NCBI RefSeq assembly: GCF_014199985.1
Contig: NZ_JACHOS010000015.1
Location: 87,295-151,294 of the forward strand
Length of the DNA: 64,000 bases
From: Methylorubrum rhodesianum
GTDB lineage: Bacteria > Pseudomonadota > Alphaproteobacteria > Rhizobiales > Beijerinckiaceae
Direction: 5' to 3'
The notes under the pieces were generated by a model. The model was not told the origin of the DNA, did not search any database, and saw nothing but the letters and a program-made list of their open reading frames with translations. Each line of letters opens with the position of its first letter. Within the stretch, counting starts at the first letter, position 1. The translations under genes and the position numbers were made by a program. Positions 35,377 through 45,083 of the stretch are shown piece by piece.

Positions 35377-36393
35377 TCAGCGGCCGACCGCTGCGTCGAA
35401 CAGGTCCGGCCGGTAGAGCGCCGCCGCCCGGTCGGCCGCGTCCCCGCCGGGGGCGACCTGCCCGCAGGCGATCATCTGCGCCACGAGCCAGCGGGCATGG
35501 TCTGGAGCGGGCCGGTGGGTCTCGGTCCCGAGGCGCAGATAGGCCGGGTTCGTCCGCTCGCGCCCGTCGGCATCCACGATCAGTGCGCCGTCGAGCGTGC
35601 GGGCGATGAGCCCGGCATCGGAATCGAGTTCGGCCCGTTCCGCGAGGAGAACGCTCAAGCTGCCGCGGTTACGGGCATCGGCACACCATAGCCCGGCCCG
35701 GTGGATCGCCCGCACCAGGGGAACCGTGAAATCGGCTCCGTCCGCAGGAAGCGCCAGGACCTTTTCCGGGCAGTCGGGCACGATCTCGCAGCCCAGGGCC
35801 GCGATCCGGCCGAGACCGGCGGCGACCGCGACGCTGTTCCAGGGCGCGCCGACGCAGAAGCCGTCGATACTCCCGCGCCGCAGCGCGTCCACCGTATCCG
35901 GGGGCGGCACCACGACGAGGCGGATCGCGGCGTCGAAGTCGAGGCCGCCGCGCTCGGCGAACAGGCGAAGCTGGTAGGAATGGCTGGAGAAGGGGTGCAC
36001 GGTGCCGATGGTCAGCGGCCGGCCCTCCGCGGCCCGCGCGCGGGCGACCCGCGCGAAGCCCGCAGCGACGTGGTCGAGTTCGTCGCTCTCCGGCGCCATT
36101 GCCGCCCAGAGCGCGTTCGAGACGGTCACGGCGTTGCCGTTGAGACCGAGCGCCATCGGCACGCTCAGGCGGGCCGGCGGTCCCGAGAGCCCGAGCGCGC
36201 TGGCGATGGCGAGCGGGCCGAGCATGTGCGCGGCGTCGAGATGGCCGAGGGCGAGGCGGTCGCGCAGCGTCGCCCAGGAGGGCTCGCGCGCGAGCTCGAT
36301 CTCGAGCCCCTCGGCCCGTGCGAAGCCCAGCTCCGCCGCCGCGATCACGGGGGCGGCGTCGGTGAGGGGAACGTATCCGAGCCTGATCCTCAT
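35377..36393 (-). CDS. nasS: Nitrate sensor NasS (cytoplasmic NrtA-like protein)
   Basis: A 338-residue NrtA/CmpA-like ligand-binding protein without any signal peptide, starting directly MRIRLGYVPLTDAAPVIAAA. Binding-site segments LGHLDAAHMLGPLA, GTVHPFSSHSYQLRLF and GSIDGFCVGAPWNS mirror those of NrtA. In known NasS-NasT systems the apo protein sequesters NasT, and nitrate or nitrite binding releases it. Its ATG overlaps the nasT TGA (ATGA), consistent with fixed stoichiometry of the two partners. Confidence 0.92.
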   Translation of the reverse strand: MRIRLGYVPLTDAAPVIAAAELGFARAEGLEIELAREPSWATLRDRLALGHLDAAHMLGPLAIASALGLSGPPARLSVPMALGLNGNAVTVSNALWAAMAPESDELDHVAAGFARVARARAAEGRPLTIGTVHPFSSHSYQLRLFAERGGLDFDAAIRLVVVPPPDTVDALRRGSIDGFCVGAPWNSVAVAAGLGRIAALGCEIVPDCPEKVLALPADGADFTVPLVRAIHRAGLWCADARNRGSLSVLLAERAELDSDAGLIARTLDGALIVDADGRERTNPAYLRLGTETHRPAPDHARWLVAQMIACGQVAPGGDAADRAAALYRPDLFDAAVGR

Positions 36394-36977
36394 CCGAGCA
36401 GGTCCGCCGCGGTGACGATGGCGCGGGCGATGTCGACGATCTTGCGCTTCTCGTTCATCGCTTGGCGCCGCAGGAGCTTGTAGGCCTCGTCCTCGCTCAT
36501 GCCCTTGCGCGTCATCAGGATGCCCTTGGCCCGCTCGATCAGCTTGCGGTCGGCGAGTTCCGATCGGGCTTCGTCGAGTTCGCGCTGCAGGCGCGCGAAG
36601 GCGTTGAAGCGCAGGATCGCGATGTCGAGGATCGAGCGGATCCGCTCGGAGCGCAGCCCGTCGACCACGTAGGCCGAGATGCCGGCATCGACCGCCGCCT
36701 GCATCATGGTCTGGTCCGAGCGGTCGACGAACATCGCCACCGGCCGCTCCGCCTGACGGGACAGGCCCGACATCTGCTCCAGCACGTCCCGGCTCGGGCT
36801 CTCCAGATGCACCACGATCACGTCCGGCCTGAGGCTCGCCACCCGGGCCTGGAGATCCGGGCCGTCCGGGATCACCACGACGTGGCCGACGCCGCCCGCC
36901 CGCAGCCCCTCTTCGAGGATCGCCGCGCGGGCGGGGCTCGGATCGATCACGGCGACGGTGAGGCTGGTCTCGGTCAT
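36390..36977 (-). CDS. nasT: ANTAR-domain antitermination regulator NasT
   Basis: A 195-residue protein with an N-terminal pseudo-receiver domain (about 5-120; LTVAVIDPSPARAAILEEGL, VIVVHLESPSRDVLEQM) and a C-terminal ANTAR RNA-binding helical bundle (about 130-190; LADRKLIERAKGILMTRKGM, SEDEAYKLLRRQAMNEKRKI). ANTAR proteins stabilise an antiterminator in target leaders. The leader terminator before nrtA is the obvious local target. ATG 36977 is taken because the receiver fold begins there. First gene of the NasT-NasS unit, divergent from a lipoprotein-like gene. Confidence 0.93.
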   Translation of the reverse strand: MTETSLTVAVIDPSPARAAILEEGLRAGGVGHVVVIPDGPDLQARVASLRPDVIVVHLESPSRDVLEQMSGLSRQAERPVAMFVDRSDQTMMQAAVDAGISAYVVDGLRSERIRSILDIAILRFNAFARLQRELDEARSELADRKLIERAKGILMTRKGMSEDEAYKLLRRQAMNEKRKIVDIARAIVTAADLLG

Positions 36978-37200
36978 CGAGGCCCGAATGGTTCGATCCG
37001 TTCGAGGAGGGATACGGGTGGGGCTGGAAGAGGCCGGTGCCGGAGAATGCGCTGAGGGTGCCGCCGCCGCGTTGGCACGCAAGCCGTGTGCCCCCGATCC
37101 GCGACGACAGTTACGAATCGGACATCTGTCGGCCCCGCTTCTGCCGCAAACCGGGGCGCACACTCAACCCGTTCGCGAATCCATCAGGAGGGTCCGGTTC

Positions 37201-37818
37201 ATGCGCATCGTCGATCCGCTGCGAAAGCCGGACGTTTCCGCGACCCCCCGTCCCGTGCTTCCTCCCTTCCTGCCGACCCTCGGCCTCGCGGTGGTCGCCG
37301 CGCTCCTGTCGCTCGCCTGCCGCGAGCCGGCCAAGCAATCGGCCCCGGAGCCGGCCGCGTCGGCGCGGTCCGTTCCGGCCATGGCGGCGGCGCCCGGCCT
37401 CACCGTGTTCGATCCGGGCAGGGCTCTGCTCGCCGATATCGAGGCGGGGCCGGCCAGCGAGGCCTTCGCCCGCCTCGTGCCCCTCGTCGCGGCCGGGGAG
37501 GCGGCGCCGTCGTCCGCCCGCCCGCCGCGGGTCGCCGCCCGGCCCGAGCGCCGCCGCGCGCCCGCCAGCCGGATGGCGACGACGCAGCCGGCGAGCCCTC
37601 AGAGGAGCGCGGAGCCGGTCGTCCCGGCGCCCGCTCCGATGGCCCGCGCGGAGGAGGAGGACGACCGCTTCCTGCCGACCGGCGCCCTCCCCTTCGCCGC
37701 CGTCGATGCGGCCTGGGACGCGGCCCGCCGCGTTGGCGCCGGGACGGCGACCGGTGTTGCGACCGGTGTTGCGACCCTTGGCAGTTCGGTCGTCGGCCTC
37801 GTCTCCGATCTGCGCTGA
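37201..37818 (+). CDS. Hypothetical membrane-anchored Pro/Ala-rich protein, 205 aa
   Basis: ATG 37201 has AGGAGG about 8 bases upstream. A short cytoplasmic N-terminus precedes one hydrophobic helix (about 23-40; LPTLGLAVVAALLSLACREP). The Cys at its end resembles a lipobox only weakly (Ser at -3). The rest is Ala/Pro/Arg-rich and probably disordered. It ends in a Gly/Thr/Val repeat (GTATGVATGVATLGSSVVGL) that could insert in a membrane. No family recognised. Divergent from nasT. Confidence 0.65.
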   Translation: MRIVDPLRKPDVSATPRPVLPPFLPTLGLAVVAALLSLACREPAKQSAPEPAASARSVPAMAAAPGLTVFDPGRALLADIEAGPASEAFARLVPLVAAGEAAPSSARPPRVAARPERRRAPASRMATTQPASPQRSAEPVVPAPAPMARAEEEDDRFLPTGALPFAAVDAAWDAARRVGAGTATGVATGVATLGSSVVGLVSDLR

Positions 37819-38025
37819 GCCGGCGCTCTTCGGGAGGGCCGCGTTCAGCCCGAGCGTCGTCTCGAAGCCGGGCATCGTCTCCACTGCGGACGGCCTGTTT
37901 TCGCAATCGTTGGTCCTGAAACCTTGCGAAGCGCGGCCGCTGCGCCACTTCGCGCTCTGCCAGTGAGGCCGAAGCCCGCGTTTCCCCCGCGCCGTTCGGC
38001 TCGGGACGCGACGACGGAGACCGGT

Positions 38026-39888
38026 ATGGCGGGACGGATCGAGGATTACGCCCTGATCGGCGACGGGCGCACCGCCGCTTTGGTCGGGCGCAACGGCAGC
38101 ATCGACTGGCTGTGCATGCCGCGCTTCGATGCCTCCGCCCTGTTCGCGAGCCTGCTCGGAACGGAGGAGCACGGCTTCTGGAAGCTCGCCCCGGCGTCGG
38201 AGGGCGCGCAGCATGCCTGGCGCTACCGCACCGGCTCGCTGGTGCTGGAGACGACGCACAAAACCCACGAGGGCGAGGTTCGCGTCACCGATTTCATGCC
38301 CGTCGGCGACGGCAGTCACGTCATCCGCCTCGTCGAGGGGATCCGCGGGCGCATGGCGATGCGGATGGAACTGGCCGTTCGCTTCGATTACGGCTCGGCG
38401 GTGCCGTGGGTGTCGCGCAGCGAGCTCGGTGATCTGCGCGCCATCTCGGGTCCGCACAAGGTCGTCCTGCGCACCAACGCGCCGATGCACGGGTCGAGCC
38501 GCCAGACCACGATCTCGGAATTCACGGTCTACAAGGGCGATGCGATCCGCTTCGTGCTCAGCTACGGCGCCTCGCACGAGGAGGATCCGCCGCCGATCGA
38601 GCCGCGCCGCTGGCTCGACGACACCAACCGGTTCTGGCGCGAATGGTCGGGCCGCTGCACCGCCGCGCGGACGCCGTGGGACGACATCCTGCGCCGCTCG
38701 CTCCTGACGCTGAAGGCGCTGATCTACCGGCCGACCGGCGGAATCGTGGCCGCGCCCACCACCTCCCTGCCCGAGGAGCTCGGCGGGGTGCGCAACTGGG
38801 ACTACCGCTTCTGCTGGCTGCGCGATTCGACCTTCACGCTACTGGCGCTGATGGATTCAGGCTACATCGAGGAGGCCCGCGCCTGGCGCGACTGGCTGAC
38901 CCGGGCGGTGGCCGGCAATCCGGAGCAGGCGCACATCCTCTACGGCATCGCCGGCGAGCGGCTCCTGCCGGAGATCGAGCTCGACTGGCTGCCCGGCTAC
39001 GAGAACTCGCGGCCCGTCCGCATCGGCAATGCCGCGATCGCCCAGTTCCAGCTCGACGTCTACGGCGAGCTGTTCGACGCGCTGTTCCAGGCCCGCGCCC
39101 GCGGCATGGGGCAGAACAAGGAGGGCCTGCGCGTCGGTCAGGCGCTCATCAAGCATCTCGAGTCGGCGTGGCGGGAGCCGGACGAGGGCATCTGGGAGGT
39201 GCGCGGCGGGCGGCGCCACTTCGTCCATTCCAAGGTCATGGCCTGGGTCGCCTTCGACCGGGCGATCCGCAGCGTCGAGATGCGGGGGGACGACGATCTG
39301 CATTCCGGCGAGGCGCCGGTCGCGCACTGGAAGGCGATCCGCGACGAGATCCACGCCGAGGTCTGCACGAAGGGGTTCGACCCGGAGCTCAACAGCTTCG
39401 TTCAGTCCTACGGGAGCAAGGCGCTCGACGCGAGCCTGCTGCTGATCGCGCATATGGGGTTCCTGCCCCAGGACGACCCCCGCGTCATCGGCACGGTGGC
39501 GGCCGTCGAGGCGCATCTGATGCGCGACGGCTTCATTCTGCGCTACGAGACCGAGGGGCAGACCACCGACGGCCTGCCCGGCAACGAGGGTGCGTTCCTA
39601 CCCTGCAGCTTCTGGTACGCCGACAATCTGATCGGTCTCGGCCGTTGCCAGGAGGCCCATGCGCTGATCGAGCGCCTGATCGGCGTCTGCAACGATCTCG
39701 GACTGGTCTCCGAGGAGTATGATGTTCGTGAAAAACGGCTGGTGGGGAACTACCCTCAGGCGTTCACGCATGTTGCGCTCGTCAACACGATCCTCAATTA
39801 CAGCCGCGCGATCGGTCCGGCGGCGGAACGAGGCAGCGGCGCGGACCATTCCGAGTCGAGGGTAGGCGAATCCGTTGCGGCGCAGTAG
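38026..39888 (+). CDS. Glycoside hydrolase family 15 protein (glucoamylase/trehalase-like)
   Basis: A 620-residue cytosolic enzyme. The N-terminal beta-sandwich (about 1-230) begins IEDYALIGDGRTAALVGRNG then SIDWLCMPRFDASALFASLL. The catalytic (alpha/alpha)6 barrel (about 240-600) contains GGVRNWDYRFCWLRDSTFTL, YENSRPVRIGNAAIAQFQLD and TTDGLPGNEGAFLPCSFWYA, with the probable acid/base Glu pair. In this class activity may be on trehalose, maltose or alpha-glucan; sequence alone does not decide. ATG 38026 has CGGAGA upstream. It lies 51 bp ahead of transketolase. Confidence 0.92.
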   Translation: MAGRIEDYALIGDGRTAALVGRNGSIDWLCMPRFDASALFASLLGTEEHGFWKLAPASEGAQHAWRYRTGSLVLETTHKTHEGEVRVTDFMPVGDGSHVIRLVEGIRGRMAMRMELAVRFDYGSAVPWVSRSELGDLRAISGPHKVVLRTNAPMHGSSRQTTISEFTVYKGDAIRFVLSYGASHEEDPPPIEPRRWLDDTNRFWREWSGRCTAARTPWDDILRRSLLTLKALIYRPTGGIVAAPTTSLPEELGGVRNWDYRFCWLRDSTFTLLALMDSGYIEEARAWRDWLTRAVAGNPEQAHILYGIAGERLLPEIELDWLPGYENSRPVRIGNAAIAQFQLDVYGELFDALFQARARGMGQNKEGLRVGQALIKHLESAWREPDEGIWEVRGGRRHFVHSKVMAWVAFDRAIRSVEMRGDDDLHSGEAPVAHWKAIRDEIHAEVCTKGFDPELNSFVQSYGSKALDASLLLIAHMGFLPQDDPRVIGTVAAVEAHLMRDGFILRYETEGQTTDGLPGNEGAFLPCSFWYADNLIGLGRCQEAHALIERLIGVCNDLGLVSEEYDVREKRLVGNYPQAFTHVALVNTILNYSRAIGPAAERGSGADHSESRVGESVAAQ

Positions 39889-39939
39889 GCGCGTCCCGTC
39901 CGGCGGGCGGGCAATGGAAGCGAGAAAGACGGGTATCCC

Positions 39940-42015
39940 ATGAGCGGTGCAGACACGAGCCCGAAGGCGGCCCTGAGCGAGGGCGACAAGCTCGCGATCG
40001 ACACGATCCGGACACTCGCGATCGACGCGGTGCAGAAGGCGAATTCGGGCCATGCCGGCGCGCCGATGGCGCTGGCGCCCGTCGCCTACACCCTGTGGAA
40101 CCGCTATCTGCGCTACGATCCGGCCCACCCGCACTGGCCGAACCGCGACCGGTTCGTGCTCTCGGCCGGCCATGCCTCGATGCTGCTCTACGGGCTTCTG
40201 CACCTCGCCCGCGTCGCGGAGAAGGACGGCGGCAACGCGCCCGCCATCTCGCTCGACGACATCAAAAAATTCCGGCAGCTCGACAGCCGCACGCCGGGTC
40301 ACCCGGAATACCACTTCACCACCGGCGTCGAGACCACCACCGGCCCCCTCGGCCAGGGCGTGGCGAATTCCGTCGGCATGGCGATCGGCGGCCGCTTCAA
40401 GGGGGAGCGCCTGAACCGGCCCGACCTGCCGCTGTTCGACTACAACGTCTACGCCATCTGCTCGGACGGCGACCTGATGGAGGGCGTCAGCCAGGAGGCC
40501 GCCTCGATCGCGGGCCATCTGCGCCTGTCGAACCTGTGCTGGATCTACGACAACAACACCATCACCATCGAGGGCCACACCGAGCTCGCCTTCTCGGAGG
40601 AGGTGGCGGCGCGCTTCCTCGCCTATGGCTGGCAGGTGCTGCGGGTGGCCGACGCCAACGACACCCACGCCATCGCCTCGGCGCTCGAGACCTTCCTCCA
40701 GTCGAGCGACCGTCCGACCCTGATCATCGTCAACTCGATCATCGGCTACGGCGCGCCGACCAAGCAGAACACCTCCAAGGCCCACTCGGACGCGCTGGGT
40801 CCCGACGAGGTGAAGGGGGCCAAGCGGGCCTATGGCTGGCCGGAGGATTCCGAGTTCCTCGTGCCGGACGGCGTCTACGACACCTTCGCCGAGGGCATCG
40901 GCAAGCGCGGCGCCGCGCTCTACAGCCAGTGGCAGGCCTTCTTCGAGGAAGCCAAGGCGGCCGACGCCGCGCATGCCGAGGATCTCACCGCCTTCCTCGA
41001 AGGCCGCCTGCCGGAGGGCTGGGACAAGGATATTCCAGTCTTCGAGGCCGACGCCAAGGGGCTCGCGACCCGCGAATCCTCGGGCAAGGTACTCAACGCC
41101 ATCGCCAAGCACGTGCCGTTCCTGCTCGGCGGCTCGGCCGATCTGGCGCCGTCGAACAAGTCGAACCTCACCTTCGAGGGCGCCGGCTCGCTGACCCCGT
41201 TCGAGCCGGGCGGGCGCAACATCCATTTCGGCGTGCGCGAGCATGCCATGGGCTCGATCGTGAACGGCCTCGGTCTCGTCGGCCTGCGGGCCTACGGGGC
41301 GACCTTCCTCGTCTTCGCCGACTACATGCGCCCGCCGATCCGGCTCGCCGCGCTGATGGACCTGCCGGTCTTCCACATCTTCACCCACGACTCGATCGGC
41401 GTGGGCGAGGACGGGCCGACCCACCAGCCGGTGGAGCAATTGCTGTCGCTGCGCTGCATCCCCGGCCTCGTGACCCTGCGCCCGGCCGATGCCAACGAGG
41501 TCGCCGAGGCCTACCGGGTGATCTTCTCGCTCAAGGACCAGCCGGCGGTGCTCGCGCTGTCGCGCCAGCCGCTGCCGACCTTCGACCGCACGAAATACGC
41601 GCCCGCCTCCGGCACCGCGAAGGGCGCCTACGTGCTCGCCGATTGCGAGGGCACGCCGGACGTGATCCTGATCGGCACCGGCTCGGAGGTGCAGCTCTGC
41701 GTCGGCGCCTACGAGACCCTGAAGGGCGAGGGCGTGAAGGCCCGCGTCGTCTCGATGCCGTCCTGGGATCTGTTCGAGCGCCAGGACGAGAGCTACCGCA
41801 ACAGCGTGCTGCCTCCCGAGGTGCTGGCGCGCGTGGCGGTCGAGCAGGGCAGCGTGATCGGTTGGGACCGCTACACCGGCTCCTCCGGCGCCATCGTCGG
41901 CATGCACACCTTCGGCGCCTCGGCCCCGATCAAGGACCTGCTCGGCAAGTTCGGCTTCACCGCCGAGAAGGTGATCGAGGCGGCCCGCGCGCAGGTGGCC
42001 AAGCACAAGAAGTAG
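39940..42015 (+). CDS. tkt: Transketolase
   Basis: A 691-residue thiamine-diphosphate enzyme that transfers two-carbon ketol units in the pentose-phosphate and related cycles. Visible are NSGHAGAPMALAP (about 35-47), GPLGQGVANSVGMAIGG (about 135-151), the ThDP/Mg motif CSDGDLMEGVSQEA with DNNTITI (about 174-210), the catalytic-Glu segment FGVREHAMGSIVNG and THDSIGVGEDGPTHQPVE. Full family length. Followed by an intergenic palindrome and then the transaldolase/PGI fusion, so carbon-shuffling enzymes cluster here. Confidence 0.97.
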   Translation: MSGADTSPKAALSEGDKLAIDTIRTLAIDAVQKANSGHAGAPMALAPVAYTLWNRYLRYDPAHPHWPNRDRFVLSAGHASMLLYGLLHLARVAEKDGGNAPAISLDDIKKFRQLDSRTPGHPEYHFTTGVETTTGPLGQGVANSVGMAIGGRFKGERLNRPDLPLFDYNVYAICSDGDLMEGVSQEAASIAGHLRLSNLCWIYDNNTITIEGHTELAFSEEVAARFLAYGWQVLRVADANDTHAIASALETFLQSSDRPTLIIVNSIIGYGAPTKQNTSKAHSDALGPDEVKGAKRAYGWPEDSEFLVPDGVYDTFAEGIGKRGAALYSQWQAFFEEAKAADAAHAEDLTAFLEGRLPEGWDKDIPVFEADAKGLATRESSGKVLNAIAKHVPFLLGGSADLAPSNKSNLTFEGAGSLTPFEPGGRNIHFGVREHAMGSIVNGLGLVGLRAYGATFLVFADYMRPPIRLAALMDLPVFHIFTHDSIGVGEDGPTHQPVEQLLSLRCIPGLVTLRPADANEVAEAYRVIFSLKDQPAVLALSRQPLPTFDRTKYAPASGTAKGAYVLADCEGTPDVILIGTGSEVQLCVGAYETLKGEGVKARVVSMPSWDLFERQDESYRNSVLPPEVLARVAVEQGSVIGWDRYTGSSGAIVGMHTFGASAPIKDLLGKFGFTAEKVIEAARAQVAKHKK

Positions 42016-42028
42016 CGCGCAGACGAAG

Positions 42029-42052
42029 CCCTCTCCCCTCTGCGGGAGAGGG
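42029..42052. repeat. Intergenic GC palindrome after tkt
   Basis: CCCTCTCCC-N6-GGGAGAGGG, 9-bp perfect arms, 13 bp after the tkt stop. It belongs to a family also seen at 42158-42181 and 45084-45108. It may act as a transcript 3' end, but lacks a T-run. Confidence 0.75.
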
Positions 42053-42157
42053 CGCCTGCCGAGCAGGCCGGTGAGGGGCAGCGCGACGACGCTGGCTCCA
42101 GCAGGTGTTGGTCCAGCGGAAGCCGGGCCCCCTCTCCTGATCCCCTTCCGGGGGCCA

Positions 42158-42181
42158 CCCTCCCCCGCAGAGGGGGGAGGG
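42158..42181. repeat. Intergenic GC palindrome before transaldolase/PGI
   Basis: CCCTCCCCC-N6-GGGGGAGGG, 9-bp perfect arms, the second member of the local family. Its right arm ends two bases before an ATG at 42184 and would occlude that start's ribosome site. Confidence 0.75.
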
Positions 42182-42249
42182 TTATGAGCGACCTGCCGCC
42201 CTATCTATTGGGGGCGGGACGCACGAAAAATCACGCGAGGACGACCGAG

Positions 42250-45075
42250 ATGAACGCGCTGAACGCTCTCTTCGCCGAACACGAGCAGGCGGTCTGGCTC
42301 GACTTCGTGGCCCGCGGCTTCATCGCCAAGGGCGAACTCAAGGCGCTGGTGGAGAAGGACGACCTGCGCGGCGTCACCTCCAACCCGGCGATCTTCGAGA
42401 AGGCGATCGGCCACTCCGCCGAGTATGACGACAGCCTCAAGGCGGCCCTCGACCAGAGCGACGCCCGCGTCATCGATCTCTACGAGGGCCTTGCCATCGC
42501 CGACATCCAGGCGGCGGCCGACGTGCTGCGGCCCGTCTACGAGGCGAGCGACGGTGCGGACGGCTATGTCAGCCTCGAGGTTTCGCCCTACCTCGCGCTG
42601 GACACCGAGGAGACCCTGAAGGAGGCCCGCCGCCTGCATCAGGCCGTCGGGCGCGACAACCTGATGGTGAAGGTGCCGGCCACCCCTGCCGGCCTGCCGG
42701 CAATCCGCCAGCTCACGTCGGAAGGCATCTCGATCAACATCACCCTCCTGTTCTCGCAGGAGGTCTACGAGGCGGTGGCCCACGCCTTCATCGACGGCCT
42801 CACCGAGTTCGCTGCCAAGGGCGGCGACGTCTCGCGGGTGGCGAGCGTGGCGAGCTTCTTCATCAGCCGGATCGACAGCCTCGTCGATAAGCGGCTCGAC
42901 GAGGTCGGCGGCTACGAGGATCTCAAGGGGAAGGTGGCGATCGCCAACGCCAAGCTCGCCTACCAGCGCTACAAGCGCATCTTCTCCGGGGCCAAGTGGG
43001 CGGCGCTGGAGGCCAAGGGCGCCAAGGCGCAGCGCCTGCTCTGGGCCTCTACGGGCACCAAGAACAAGGCCTATTCCGACGTGCTCTACGTCGAGGAGCT
43101 GATCGGCAAGAACACCGTCAACACCATGCCGCCGGCCACCATGGACGCGTTCCGCGACCACGGCCGGGTGCGGGCGACGCTGGAGGAGAAGATCGACGAG
43201 GCCGAGGCCGTGATGGCGCGGCTCGCGCAAGCCGGCATCGACATCGAGGCGGTGGCCCGCCAGCTCGTGGACGAGGGCGTGGGGCTCTTCGTCGATGCGG
43301 CCGACGCCCTCCTCGCCGCCGTCGCGGACAAGCGGGCCGCGCTCCTCGACCACCGGCTCGACGCGCAATCCTTCAAGTTCGACGACCCGCTCCACGCGGC
43401 CGCCGACAAGGCGATCGAGTCCTGGCGCGCCGGCGGCGCGATCCGCCGCCTCTGGGCGCATGACAGCACGGTCTGGACCGGCCGCGACGAGGACAGGTGG
43501 CTCGGCTGGCTGCGCATCGTCGAGGACGAGCTGGAGCGGGTCGATCTCTACGAGAGCTTCGCCGAGGAGGTCCGCGCGGAGGGCTTCACCGACGCGGTGG
43601 TGCTCGGCATGGGCGGATCCAGCCTCGGGCCGGAGGTGATCGCCGCGACCTACGGCCACCGCGAAGGCTATCCGAAGCTGCGCATCCTCGACTCGACCGA
43701 TCCGGACGAGGTGCGGGCCGTCGAGGCGGCCGTGAATCTGGAGAGGACCCTCTTCATCGTCGCCTCCAAGTCCGGCTCGACGCTCGAACCGAACGTGTTC
43801 CGCGACTACTTCCTCGGCCGGATGAAGGAGGTCGTCGGAGCCGAGAAGGCGGGCCGCCACTTCGTCGCGGTGACCGATCCCGGATCGGCCATGGAGAAGG
43901 CGGCCGGGGCTGACGGTTTCAGAAAGATCTTCCTCGGCGTGCCGCAGATCGGCGGGCGCTACTCCGTGCTCTCCGCCTTCGGCCTCGTTCCCGCGGCGGT
44001 GGCGGGCGTCGAGATCCGCGAGTTCCTCGACAAGGCCCGGATGATGGTCCGGTCCTGCGGACCGGCTGTGCCGCCCGCGGCCAATCCGGGTGTGCAGCTC
44101 GGCGCGGCGATGGGCGTGGCGGCCAAGGAGTTCGGGCGCGACAAGATCACGATCGTCGCCTCCCCCGGGATCGACACGTTCGGCACCTGGGCCGAGCAGC
44201 TCATCGCCGAGTCGACCGGCAAGGAGGGGGTCGGCATCATTCCGGTCGAGGGCGAGCCCGTGGGCGTCCCGGCCGTCTACGGCGAGGACCGCCTGTTCGT
44301 GTATCTGCGCCTGGCGAGCCAGGCCGATGCCCGCCAGGACGAGGCGGTGAAGATCCTGGAGAGTGAGGCGCATCCCGTGGTGCGCATCGATCTCGACAAG
44401 GCCGAGCAGCTGCCGCAGGAATTCTTCCGCTTCGAGATCGCCACGGCAGTGGCGGGCGCGATCCTCGGTATCAACCCCTTCGACCAGCCCGACGTCGAGG
44501 CGAGCAAGATCGAGACGAAGAAGCTCTTCTCCGCGGCCGAGGAGACCGGCTCACTGCCGGCCGAGACACCGATCTTCGAGGACGAGACGGTCGCGCTCTA
44601 CGCCGACGCCGCCAATGCCGAGGCGCTGCGCCCCGGCGAAGGCTTCGAGGCGATCGTCGCCGCGCATCTGGCCCGGGTGAAGCCGTGCGACTACGTCGCG
44701 CTGCTGGCCTATGTGGAGCGCAATGAGGCGCATCACGCCGCGCTTCAGGAGGCGCGCCTCGCGGTGCGCGACGCGCGCCAGGTGGCGACCTGCCTGGAAT
44801 TCGGCCCGCGTTTCCTCCACTCGACGGGGCAGGCCTACAAGGGCGGCCCCGCCTCCGGCGTGTTCCTGCAGATCACCGCCGACCCGTCGGCCGACCTGCC
44901 GATCCCCGGACGCAAGCTCGGGTTCAAGACGGTGATCGCGGCGCAGGCGCGGGGCGATTTCGCCGTTCTGTCCGAGCGCAAGCGCAGGGCGCTGAGGATC
45001 CACCTCAAGGGCGGTGATGTCGCCTCCGGCGTGAAGCGCGTCGCGGCGGCGATCAAGGCGGCCGTCGCCGGATAA
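42250..45075 (+). CDS. Bifunctional transaldolase / glucose-6-phosphate isomerase
   Basis: A 941-residue fusion. The N-terminal half (about 1-370) is transaldolase: GVTSNPAIFEKAI, Schiff-base Lys in NLMVKVPATPAGLPAIRQL, and VASVASFFISRIDSLVD. The C-terminal half (about 390-930) is phosphoglucose isomerase: VVLGMGGSSLGPEVI, IVASKSGSTLEPNVFRDYF and SPGIDTFGTWAEQLIAEST. One polypeptide thus interconverts sedoheptulose/fructose/erythrose phosphates and glucose-6/fructose-6-phosphate. ATG 42250 matches where homology begins (MNALNALFAEHEQAVWLDFV). The in-frame ATG at 42184 lies behind a palindrome and is less likely. It follows tkt in the same direction. Confidence 0.95.
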   Translation: MNALNALFAEHEQAVWLDFVARGFIAKGELKALVEKDDLRGVTSNPAIFEKAIGHSAEYDDSLKAALDQSDARVIDLYEGLAIADIQAAADVLRPVYEASDGADGYVSLEVSPYLALDTEETLKEARRLHQAVGRDNLMVKVPATPAGLPAIRQLTSEGISINITLLFSQEVYEAVAHAFIDGLTEFAAKGGDVSRVASVASFFISRIDSLVDKRLDEVGGYEDLKGKVAIANAKLAYQRYKRIFSGAKWAALEAKGAKAQRLLWASTGTKNKAYSDVLYVEELIGKNTVNTMPPATMDAFRDHGRVRATLEEKIDEAEAVMARLAQAGIDIEAVARQLVDEGVGLFVDAADALLAAVADKRAALLDHRLDAQSFKFDDPLHAAADKAIESWRAGGAIRRLWAHDSTVWTGRDEDRWLGWLRIVEDELERVDLYESFAEEVRAEGFTDAVVLGMGGSSLGPEVIAATYGHREGYPKLRILDSTDPDEVRAVEAAVNLERTLFIVASKSGSTLEPNVFRDYFLGRMKEVVGAEKAGRHFVAVTDPGSAMEKAAGADGFRKIFLGVPQIGGRYSVLSAFGLVPAAVAGVEIREFLDKARMMVRSCGPAVPPAANPGVQLGAAMGVAAKEFGRDKITIVASPGIDTFGTWAEQLIAESTGKEGVGIIPVEGEPVGVPAVYGEDRLFVYLRLASQADARQDEAVKILESEAHPVVRIDLDKAEQLPQEFFRFEIATAVAGAILGINPFDQPDVEASKIETKKLFSAAEETGSLPAETPIFEDETVALYADAANAEALRPGEGFEAIVAAHLARVKPCDYVALLAYVERNEAHHAALQEARLAVRDARQVATCLEFGPRFLHSTGQAYKGGPASGVFLQITADPSADLPIPGRKLGFKTVIAAQARGDFAVLSERKRRALRIHLKGGDVASGVKRVAAAIKAAVAG

Positions 45076-45083
45076 GCTTCTCC

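Noticed and set aside
42184..42249. N-terminal extension of the transaldolase/PGI protein from ATG 42184
   Set aside because: The start is blocked by a palindrome arm, and family homology begins at ATG 42250.
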